Of a DNA stretch of 64,000 bases, positions 25,589-37,500 are shown in pieces; position 1 is the stretch's first letter, and each line of letters begins with the position of its first letter. The notes under the pieces are model-generated. The model was not told the origin of the DNA. It saw nothing but the letters and a program-made list of their open reading frames with translations, and made no database searches. The translations under genes and the position numbers were made by a program. Source of the stretch: Siphonodentalium dalli (Eukaryota > Mollusca > Scaphopoda > Gadilida > Siphonodentaliidae); contig CP136061.1 in the NCBI GenBank assembly GCA_032622095.1, positions 250,369,582 to 250,433,581 on the forward strand, read 5' to 3'.

Positions 25589-28500
25589 AACATATTTGAT
25601 TCGAGTCGAGGAACCCATCCATCACCACTCAGAGTGATCAAATATCGATGTTTGAAATCTATTATTTTAGGTGGCCCAATAGACAGTCAACGAGAAGAAT
25701 TTCATTGACCAAATTGCGGGGTAAAATCAAGTGGCTTTTTGTGTTAGATATTTGACAAACCCGGCAAAATTTCGTTGAACAAAATGTTGATAAATAACAG
25801 GTTTTGCAGGGTTTTGTGGAATTTTATACTATAGTTGATTGTGCTTTTCGTTATATTTGGGCAATTATTAGATTATGATAAATGAAGCGGCATTTCAAAA
25901 CATGTTGTCGTTTTTGTTGGAATGTGATGATATGGAGACCCTCTGATTGAGTACCTTTAATTTGAAATATTAAATATTAAAAAGATGTTAGTTTTCTATT
26001 TGCGTGTCCCTGGTGTTCAATACTACCGTGTAACGACCATGAACGGTCACCCAAGATTGGCTATATAGGTGGTTTCCGCACGTATGCCACTTCAACTTCT
26101 CCTCATTCAGTATATTATACCACTCCTGTCATTTGGAACATGGTCTATGCCTTTCACCCCCACCCAATACGCCATATCATGTCATTAACTCCGCGGCCAT
26201 ATTAGATCCACCATGCATTGCAGGTCCGGTTCCATGGTATCAGATATTCTTCCATGCAGACCCGGTTGTTTTATTGCTACAGATCAAAGTTCTGGAGTAG
26301 CATTTCCATATATGGAGCTTTTGAATATTCATGACTTCCATTTATGTCAAATATGGAAATGCTACTCCAAAACTTTGAACTGTAGCACTAAAATCACGGA
26401 ACCGGACCTGGTGGATCCAATATGGTCGCGAGTAAGTTAGACAGGGCGTATATATATATGTATGATATGAGATCATACATTTAGTAAAAAGTTTAATCTT
26501 TCCGTAAAGCTGCTAAATCAAATCATTACTAGTCAATACGGAGACTATAAATTCCAATACCTCATGCCAACGTTCACTTCGTTCCCGAGTCTGTTTTCAA
26601 TAAATTTAATCAAATAGTATTCCGGATGCCGCCTCTCTGTTATGGCGTATTCCGGATGCCGGGGTCCATTTTAAGCCGGATGCCGGATGCCAGGGGGAGG
26701 GGGGTCGTCACCCTCATATAACTCAGCGAAATTGAATAAAACAGAAGTCGAGATATCCTATCGCAAACTAGCGAATCTACCAAAGAAATCGTTTCGTCAA
26801 TCTCCCTGTCCGCTCAGGGGCAAAATAAATATTTTCTATCCATAATTTGTCGCGAATTTTTCAACTATATTCATCAAACAAATTCCAGAAACAAGACGTG
26901 TTTGCAACTGGGAGTAAATATTGAAAGCAAAAGTAAAACAAGAATGCACAGGTCAAGACCACGTGGAATTCCCAGAATTTTAATACTATATTAAAGCAAA
27001 TTCCAATTATTTAACTATACTTTCAAGTTCACTTCTGTTTTTAAATCAGATAAACTTCTTGGTACAGAGAAAATTAATAATTCAATACTCTATTAGATAG
27101 ATATCTATGCATATTTATTTTTTCAAGCCATCATTTGTGAACTTTACTCTCGATTATTGTCAATCAATCAGCAAGCCGGTCAAAATTTGGTGCCAGCACA
27201 ATGCAATTCCTCCTAAGTTATACGTGTGATTACTGGTACTGGCGTATAGATATATCAGATTTATGGAGGCATGGATTCGTGATGATGTTCATTGCTTCAA
27301 ATGTGCTTGATTCAGTGAGTGTGAACAAATTATGATGTTTTACCGAGGATTGAGGTGAATCAATCTGGGCTCCAAGCGAAACCTCTGGCCAATAGTCGAA
27401 TATGCTAATAACTCGGCCAACACAGCTCCATTATGTCAGGTTATACATATTAATAGTTGTGTATAAATTTATGTGCATATAATAACTGAACGAAAAAACA
27501 CAGTTGGCCTGTATGTCATAATTGTAATCTTATTTTCTAGGTCGCGTCAATGTCAAGAATTTATCAAAGAAAAACAAGAGAGATCTAAGCAGGATAGACA
27601 GAAAGAACCAAGTAAGTTGATGTTTTCGTTCATTTCTCAAAAAGTTTTGCAATTTGTTGAACTAATATATTAGTTGAAGATTCCTACGAATGAATCGGTG
27701 GGAATCAAAATAAAAATAAAAATCCATTTATTACACGCATTCTACAGCTACATGTACCCCGTTCCAATGCCTGGGACAATTATTACACTGATGAGCCTGA
27801 TTTTCAGTAACCATCTACTGCTCCCCGGGGTCAGGGGTAGGTACGGCCACAATGTGGCTAGCATACTGACAATATATTTCACTGCTCATAATCAGGTACC
27901 CTTTTCAACACAGTATGAGCGACCTTGCTCAAGGGTCGCAACTTGGCTCAGAATTTGAAAAGCGTACATGTACAATCTGACAAAATTGCACGTCGATCAA
28001 TTCAGCCAAGCCACTGTAGTATGAAACTCACATTAGACCAGCTGCAGACTCATCTCGCTGTGACAGCGAAGGCAAGTCAGACGCGCTAACCACTGGACTA
28101 CAGAGCTCCACAATCAAGTAACTACTCATCACTGAGTATGCGCAGCAGTGGTATCTTCCTATTTCTGTCCCCCTCTTCTGCACTGTACTACTGTTTTTCC
28201 TCCATCTCTCTTTCCAACCCCATATTTCCCTTGACTTATTCATTAAATCTCTTATATCCCCAAGCGCTTGATTCAGATTTTATGAACTTTATTTTATGAC
28301 TTCAACAAATTGATCATGTACTTTCATTGTCACATATTGTGGCGATGAGCTGTGTCTGGAAAGTCCAACCATAAATTTGTAACACTAATAAGCCACACAA
28401 AAAAAAATTCAGATGAATTTGGACAGGAAGTATTTATATATTTATTAAAATGATTGGAAGATCGATATGGGTCATCAGGTTTTGACTGGTAGAGTAATTA

Positions 28501-31500
28501 AATGAAGTGTGCGAAAAGTTTGGGATTTACATAAACTTTGTTTAATTATTCTACCAGTCAAAACCAATGACCTCAATCGATATTGCCAGTCATTCCTTAT
28601 AATTCTATACCAGTACATTTTGATAGGACATTAATAACATGAACAACTATTCGAAACTACCAAAAGAATTGTAAGTAACATATTGTTCAAATTCCAACAC
28701 TGTCTCCCAATAACAACATGCAGCTAGCACATGCACATGATCAGCTTGAAGTGACGTAGGTGGTTCATCGCTTTTTATTCAGTGGAGGCAGCAGGCTTCC
28801 GTTATTGCTTGATTAACATTGGAAACATTCTTGTAAACCCTATGGTGATTTGTACTGATTCTTATGGGTGCTAACTGAATGTAGAGGGTGTGTGATTATA
28901 TATATGTAATTTTTACAAAAACCCTGTGCCAATGCATTCTCTTATATACACAATGTATGCGAGTCGACCATATAAAAGAATGCATTGGCCTAATAATATT
29001 GATCTTGTAAGCCAGTGCATTCATTCTCTTATATATGCGAGGCAAACTGTGGTCAACTCGCATATATAAGAGAATGCACTGGCTTACAAGATCAATATTA
29101 TCAGGCCAATGCATTCTCTTATATGGTCGACTCGCATATATAAGAGAATGCACTGGCACAGGGTCTTTAATGCTGCACCAGCGCAGCTCCCGACATGAAA
29201 GGGTTAAATTGCTGTTGCCTTATGCTTGAGGAGCAGGTTTTATATGTAACCTACAGGGAGCCTCACATAGATGGAAGCATGCACTACATAGTGTCATCTG
29301 CTCCAGTCTATATGGGGCTCTCTATGGGTTTAAATATGCTTCAGGAGCAGTTTCTTTGTAAGATGAGGCTATCCCTGAGAAACTGTTTTGTTAATGCAGC
29401 CCGATCTCATGGTTGAATTGAATATGATCAATAGGTGAGAAATTTCTATGTCTAATTTATTCTTATCCTTGATATTTCAGGCCATTCAGTCTCGCAAACA
29501 GAAGAGAGAAGAAGCACTAGCCAAAAAAAGAAATAGAGGCAGTTATGGAACACCTCCTCATCTTGTTGTAAGGTTGCAAGCCTTGAAATAGGGTGTCTGT
29601 CATTTGCAGAATGATGTCCCCAGAGGATGAATTTAGTGATGCTACCCTGCATAGCAGGCTAGAATCACCAAATTCACCCTCTGGGAACCTCATTCTGCTG
29701 AGATGTAAGCAGAATGAGGTCCCCAGAGGGTGAATTTGGTGATGCTAGCCCGCTATGCGGGGTAGCATCACTAAATTCACCCTCTGGGGACCTCATTCTG
29801 CAAATGACAGACACCCTATTTCAAGGCTTGTAAGATTGTTTTCTGTACTGATGTGATAAGTCTCAGTGGTTTGTTTAACCCTTTACCCAACAAACCGGCC
29901 AAAACCGGCCAAATAAAGCTTCAACAGCCTAAAATATCTTCGGTCTGTCTCAATAGAACCATACAAATATGGATATCATTGGAACCGGCTCCTTGACCAC
30001 ATTGTGATAGTTACAGTTATGCCCTGTGCCAATGCATTCTCTTATATATGCGAGTCGACCATGGGTCACCTCGCATATATGAGAGAATGCATTGGCCTAA
30101 AAAAAATCTTTTTTAACACTTTTTACCATTTTTTCTTACATTCTTTAACAATTTTATAATTTTTAATGTGTTAAGCCAATGCATTCTCTTATATATGCGA
30201 GGGGACCTATGGTCGACTCGCATATATAAGAGAATGCATTGGCACAGGGCCCTTCTGTTGGGTAAAGGGTTAACACAAGTTTCTTTCGTTAACCCTTTCA
30301 TGACTGGAGCTTTAATATTTTTTGTGAAAACCCTGTGCCAATGCATTCTCTTATATATCCTAGACTCCCATAGGGATCTTCGCATATACAAGAGAATGCA
30401 TTGGCCTAAAAATATTTACCTTGACCATGTAAGCCAGTGCATTCTGTTATCTGTGTGAGGCTCCCTATGAGAGCCTCACATGTATAATAGAATGCACTGG
30501 CACAGGATCTTTAATGTTAATACTCATTGACGAGTAATTCCCTTAGGAAATGTTCAGAAAATAAGTTCAACAAACAACCGTAGGCCATTTGTTGAACTTA
30601 TTATCTGAACATTTCCCAACTAAATAATATAAATTCTGTTCACGTTTAGCTGTTTGTCTCCCTGTTGTCTGCTTTAATTTCTCCTCCAATTGAATAATAG
30701 ACCAATCCAATGTATAATTTTATAACTGAATGGGAGAATCCATTTAGTAAAGTAATGGTTAACATGTATACCAATTCAAATCTTTCAAAGTATGTGAAAT
30801 TTATTTTTTCAAAAGTGGATTTCAATTTCTGTTTCTGTTGAGGCCTAAGCTGAATGAGGTCCCCAGAGGTTGAATTTAGTGACACTAGCCTGCTGTGCGG
30901 GGTAGCATCACTAAATTCACACTCTGGGGACCTCATTCAGCACCGTTTTCTCATGTGTATCTATTTTGTAAAATATAGCTTTTTATTTGAGTGATTTGGT
31001 ATTGTGATTTAGCAATCAGATTAGGAATTCATGAATTACGGCATTAGGAGTCAGGACGTATTCTTGATAGCTGCTTGAGTAATATTATGCCATCAGAGAT
31101 GTGTTGAAGAGGCAATTTCCTTTTTAATTAAATTTTTATTTAATTTATTTAAATTTTTTACTCTTCTGCCCAAAGCAGGAAATTATTCAACTCTTTGCAT
31201 GAATAACATATTTAGCACTAAATATTGCTTGTAATTTAAACAGACATGACTCTTTCTGACCCCAAAATTATATATACATAATTTGGTAAGAGATATCACA
31301 AAATATACCAACGTGGAAGAATTCCTAACAAATTTGTCGATATAGCGCTGTTTCTTATATTTTTCGATAAATTTGAGATTGTTTAGCTTGTTCTGGTTCA
31401 ATTTCTTTAGTCAGTGGTCACGTAAAATGCAAATGTAGACGATGGTAAGAAAACCTATAACTGTCGTAGCTTTGAAACGTTATGGTACTGCATAATTTCG

Positions 31501-34500
31501 TAGGTTAAAACGGAAGAGAAAGCAGTGTGTGAAGTTGTTTAATAGTTTCATGTTAAGATAACACAATATAACTTTTCAGGACATTCCATTTCCGATTCCA
31601 AATTGCTATGAACTATGAATACAAATGGCAGCGTTTTTGTATGGGGCCCATACATTGCGTTCGATGGTGTATTTATACCCCCCGCAACGAAGTTAGGGGG
31701 GGGGTATACTGGAGTCAGCTTGTCCATCCGTCCGTCGTCCGTCCGTGGACACAAATTTGTTCGGAGTTTTTCTCAGTCGTTTTTTGATCAATTTCTGTGA
31801 AACTTGGCACATACATCAACCACCATGGGAACCTGTGCACCTGCGATTATGATGTCTGTCCGACTTTTTTTGGTGGAGTTATCCCCCCTTTTTCGACTTA
31901 GAATCTTTTTGCAACATGCATACTTTTGTCTGAGCTTTTATTCCTACATTTTTTGGTCAATTTTTAAAAAACGTCTCACAGATGTTTAGTACCATGGGAA
32001 CTTGTGCACCTGCGATTATGACGTCTGTCTGACATTTTTTGGTGGAGTTTTAGAAACTTTTTTTGCAACATGCATAATTTTGTCCGAGCTTTTATTCCTA
32101 CATTTTTCGGTCAATGTTTTTTAATCTTGGCACTGATATTTAGTACCATGGGAACCTGTGCACCTGCGATTATGACGTCTGTCCGACTTTTTTTTGGTGG
32201 AGTTATCCCCCCTTTTTCGACTTAGAATCTTTTTGCAACATGCATACTTTTGTCTGAGCTTTTATTCCTACATTTTTTGGTCAATTTTTAAAAAACGTCT
32301 CACAGATGTTTAGTACCATGGGAACTTGTGCACCTGCGATTATGACGTCTGTCTGACATTTTTTGGTGGAGTTTTAGAAACTTTTTTTGCAACATGCATA
32401 ATTTTGTCCGAGCTTTTATTCCTACATTTTTCGGTCAATGTTTTTTAATCTTGGCACTGATATTTAGTACCATGGGAACCTGTGCACCTGCAATTATGAC
32501 GTCTGTCCGACATTTTTTGGTGGAGTTATCCCCCCTTTTTCGACTTAGAATTTTTTTGCAACATGCATACTTTTGTCCGAGCTTTTATTCCTACATTTTT
32601 TGGTCAATTTTTAAAAAACGTCGCACAGATATTTAGTACCATGGGAACTTGTGAATCTGCGATTATGACGTCTGTCTGACATTTTTTGGTGGAGTTTTAG
32701 AAACTTTTTTTGCAACATGCATAATTTTGTCCGAGCTTTTATGCCTACATTTTTCGGTCAATGTTTTTTAATTTTGGCACTGATATTTAGTACCATGGGA
32801 ACCTGTGCACCTGCGATTATGACGTCTGTCCGACATTTTTTGTGTGGAGTTATTCCCCTTTTTCGACTTAGAATTTTTTTCGCAACATACATAATTTTGT
32901 CCAAGCTTTTATTCCTACATTTTTCGGTCAATAGGTTTAAGATTAGGGTTATGGTTGTACACCTGCAATGGGAACTGTTATTTTATTATTTTAACTAAAT
33001 GTTTACTGCATGTGAAACATCTTAGTATTTTAAAAACATGGGGGTATCCGTAGTCCCATTGGGACAGTCACACCTCTAGTTTTTATTACTTTAATTTGTC
33101 TTAACCCATTATTGAGCCTGGAATTTACTGCTGTTTGAGCCAAGGAATTTCCGAAGTTTTGTTAAATCTGCTTCCCAACTCCATATCACCACGCCCCTGG
33201 TTAACCCTTTCCATATTAAAGACATACTAGTATTATGCTCTTGTTTGGGTGCATGAAACTGATATCCAGGTGCTATGCCAACTGGAGGAATGTAGCATTC
33301 TACTAACATCACCAAAAATCTGAAGCAAATCGACCGTACTGCTCCACAGAAAACATCACATGAACTACGCTCAGTTGAAATATTTACTACTCGTTTCGGG
33401 ATGCATCTATCGGCGATAAACTAACGAAAACGATTTCACCATCGAGAGTCACTGCATTTAATTAAATTATAAGAATGACGGTGTGTGTTGTCAATTTGTA
33501 AAAAATTACTACTTTGAACAAGATTATTCTCCATTTATATTTGATCACCCTACCGGAGTGTTTCACATCACTTTAAATAGCAATTGATGAGTAGTTTTCC
33601 CTTTGGATCAGATAATAAGTTCATCAAACAACCAGTGGCCATTTGTTGAACTTATTATCGGAACATTTCCCACCAATCAATGCAAACCCTTCTGCTCTTG
33701 TGTTATCAGTCTGCTTTTGTGTCATGAACACCCCTCCAATTAAATAATAGACCATTCCAATGTATACTTTAAAAATTGAATGGGAGAGTCCATTTAGTAT
33801 CGAAAGGGTTGATATAGACTTGACTTACTGTTTCAGGTTGTTGTTCCTCTACATGTTGACGTTAATATCGACAGTGTTCTTGATGCGCTGAAGTCATGTG
33901 ATGAAACCCTGACGGTGTCCACTAATGAACAGGGAATAATACACATTAGGTAAGGTTAGGAATCTAATTCTGCAGATCTTGGATTGCATCTGTTCATCTG
34001 TCTTGTCCATCTATGCAGATATCATTCAAGCCTTGAAATAGGGTGTCTGTCATTTGCAGAATGAGGTCCCAAGAGGGTGAATTTAGTGATGCTACCCCGT
34101 ATAGCGGACTAGCATCACCAAATTCACCCTCTGGGGGACCTCATTCTGCTTACACCTCAGCAGAATGAGGTTCCCAGAGGGTGAATTTGGTGATTCTAGC
34201 CCGCTATGCAGGGTAGCATCACTAAATTCACCCTCTGGGGACCTCATTCTGCAATTGACAGACACCCTATTTTATGGCTTGATATCATTGCTCAGGCCTA
34301 AAAATAATAGTGATATTTTCAGTAACAGTGTGAAAAAGATTGAGTGGGCGCAAATATTTTGTTTAAAATTGTTTTTTTTTAAACATCCTTAGAATATATT
34401 TATGCTGAATATATCCCCCCGTCAGCACAAATGATATAATATGACACAATGAGCACATTAAGCTAGGTATTGGAATGGATATTGAAGCCTTGGTCGGATT

Positions 34501-37500
34501 TTTAATAAAAAAACGATCATGACATCAACCACTGGTTGAACTGGCCCATATACACAAGGGTGCTGCCATCTTAATACACCGACTTCTGGTTTGTGTATAA
34601 TGCATAAGGACATGGCACTACAGACTTAAAGGGATACTCTACCCAAATGTTGTTGTTGGTTTCTATAGTATCTGAGGCGTAGAATAAGGTAACCATTTTT
34701 CCATTATTTGAAAGTCTGTTGAGTACGAAGTAATGTTACGGATGGCAAATTAGCCGGAATGCGAAAATACATGTACAAATTGTCGTTGTCAAGCAATTTT
34801 TAGCTCAACTTACTTTGTAAGTTTGAGCTATTGCCATGGGTTGGCGTCCGTTGTCCGTGTGTCTGTGTGTCCGTCAACAATTTCCTTTGGCGCGGGCTAC
34901 AGGTCGTACCTTAGTTCTGATCTTTATGAAAATTGTCATGAATGTTGACATTGACATGTAGATGGGAACGAGTCATTTTGGGGTCATTCGGCCAAAAAAC
35001 ATGGCCGCTGGTGGCCATCTTGGATTTCAAAATTAAATCCATTGGCGCTGGCTACAGGTCGTACTGTTCGTCTGATCATCTTTAAATTTGTCATGGATGT
35101 TAATATTGACATGTAGATGGGAACGAGTGATTTTGGGGTCGTTCGGCCAAAAAACATGGCCGCCAGGAGCCATCTTGGATTTTACTCTTTGCAGGCCGCA
35201 GCAGCCATCTTGGATTTTACTCTTTGCATGACTAAATCCTTTGGCGCGGGCTACAGGTCGTAGCTTTGGTCGGATCTTCATGAAATTTGTCATGGATGTT
35301 AACAATGACATTTAGATGGGAAACGAGTCCTTTTGGGGTCATTCGGCCAAAAAATATGGCCGCCAGCAGCCATCTTGTATTTTACTCTTTGCATGACTAA
35401 ATCCTTTGGCGTGGGCTACAGGTTGTAGCTTTGGTCGTATCTTCATGAATTTTGTCATGTATGTTAACAATGACATGTAGATGGGAGCGAGTCCTTTTGG
35501 GGTCATTCGGCCAAACAACATGGCCGCTAGCGACCATCTTGGATTTCAAAATTAAATCCATTGGCGCAGGCTACAGGTCGTACTATTCGTCTGACCATTA
35601 TGAAATTTGTCATGCATGTTAATATTGACATGTAGATGGGGACGAGTCATTTTGGGGTCGTTCGGCCAAAAAACATGGCCGCCAGCAGCCATCTTGGATT
35701 TTACTCTTTGCATGACTAAATACTTTGGCGCGGGCTACAGGTCGTAAGGGTCATTGAGCCAAACAACATGGCCACCAGCAGCCATCTTGGATTTTACTCT
35801 TTGCATGACTAAATCCTTTGGCGCAGGCTACAGGTCGTAGCTTTGGTCGGATCTTCATGAAATTTGTCATGGATGTTAACAATGACATGTAGATGGGAAC
35901 GAGTCATTTTGGGGTTATTCGGAAAAAAACATGGCCATTTTAGAATTTATTCTTTGCATCACTAAATCCTTTGGCACACCATACTCACCACATCCCTGAT
36001 CCGATCATTATGAAACTTGTCATGAATGTTGATATTGACATGTACATCTTGTCTTACTTAAACATTTCACCTTTCCTATTCCTCCATTTACTGTCAACCA
36101 TTAAATTATTCCCCTACCTAAGTTGAGCTGCAGTGTCATTGACACTTTCATTGTAGTTTTCAAGCAAATGTTTCAAATAAAAGTTATATTATATGCATAC
36201 TAGTCCCATATACTCATTTAAGTTGTTGTATAGTCACTACTCATTGAGTTTACTCATCGTATCAACATAATGTTTTACACGATCATGTGTGTCATGCGTT
36301 TACCAATCCACTATCCCTCAATTAATTTTGATTACGTCTTGTACATGGAAATTCGTAATTTAATTTATGGCTTCAGCCATAAATTAAATTTATATCAAAT
36401 TATTAACTTTGATTTTAAGATAACCGATTAACCTGAACGTTCACAGAATACATCTTCGACTGAAATTACTTATTTTTCTATATATTATCGATATTAGATC
36501 ATTTTTATTACCGGGAATTTATTGAAAATGGCGTACAGTACCCCTTTAAAGAATTTTAACCTGCAATTTTCAGATCTAATTTTGGCTTTCTGACACCAGA
36601 TCCCCAGCCCTTCCTATGTCATTGTGATGAATCTTTATATTTCAGTATCCCGAGCTTTAACCCTTTCAGTGCCAAGTCCGATTTTTTGTATCAACCCATA
36701 TTTCCTTGATCATTTTTCAAATTTATTGATTATAATAATGTGATACATAGTTATTAGAGCTCTTTCCATCAATGTATCACATTATTATAATCAATAATTT
36801 TGAAAAATGATCAATAAAATATGGGTTGATACAAAAATCGGAAAGGGTTAAGCAGCGACTATCACAAGCCTCAAATAGTGTGACTGTCATTTGCAGAATG
36901 AGGCCCTCAGGGGATTAATTTAGTGATGCTATCCCACACAGCAGGGTAGCATCACCAAATTCACCCTCTGGGAACCTTATTCTGCCTAGGCCAGAACTGC
37001 TATGGGAGACCTTGGATCCAATCGAAGTTCCCCAGTTGAAGTTGGTGATGTTCGCCCATTAGTTACCTTGATTATGCATTTTATCTTCTGCAAATCAGGG
37101 GATATAGAAACTGAACAGAAGAGAAAAAGTAACTCAATACAATGTTAATTTGAGTCTATAGATACTTCCCAGAAGATGAGGCCTAAGCAGAATGAGGTCC
37201 CCTGAGTGTGAATTTGTTGTTACTAGCCCGCTGTGCAGGATAGCATCACTAAATTAACCCTCTGGGGACCTCATTCTGCGAACGACAGACACACTATTTG
37301 TAGGCTTGGACTATCCATCTGATATATATTTCTTCTTTTTCAGTATCCCGAGATTTAAGCAGAGACTATCCATACATGTTGGTAAATCTTTATATTATTT
37401 CAGTATTCCGAGATTTAAGCAGCGGCTTGCCATACATGTTCCACAGAAGGGTAATCTGTATGCCTTACTGGACGCTGCTAAAGTGGCGGACTCGTTGCTC

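Larger units (their letters stand above)
19248..27540 (+). other. TSR1: TSR1 intron 1 (8.3 kb)
   Basis: A phase-1 intron holding several MITEs, a G44 run, a degenerate minisatellite and a hAT-like terminus, listed separately. I see no exon or gene inside it. Confidence 0.85.

Noticed and set aside
25418-25637. Open frames with poly-Gly or poly-Pro
   Set aside because: They are translations of the G44 run and flanking MITE.
19629-26712. A 7-kb transposon bounded by inverted gggtgacgaccccc motifs
   Set aside because: Only about 20 bp is inverted; the neighbouring tctgttatggcgtattccgg is in direct orientation at both ends, so the pair is not a simple terminal inverted repeat.
28896-29159. Open frames rich in YKRMHW, repeated at 30113, 30168 and 43028
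   Set aside because: They arise from the gcattctcttatata hairpin of MITEs, in both strands, and have no independent coding signal.
32394-32998. Repeated open frames with FVRAF..TFFGQ
   Set aside because: They follow the tandem repeat unit and carry no family similarity.
35033-35521. Minus-strand open frames with [20 protein letters not shown]
   Set aside because: Translations of the ggcgcgggctacaggtcgta repeat; the same words recur because the DNA repeats.
36574-36640. Possible extra TSR1 exon beginning atctaattttggc after a ttttcag
   Set aside because: It would give a polypeptide unlike TSR1, while exon 4 joins exon 5 directly with matching phase and good family similarity.
37344-37381. 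A separate 38-bp mini-exon ending at g|gtaaat
   Set aside because: Its outgoing phase (1) does not fit the next acceptor (needs 2), so it cannot be included as a cassette exon without a frameshift.
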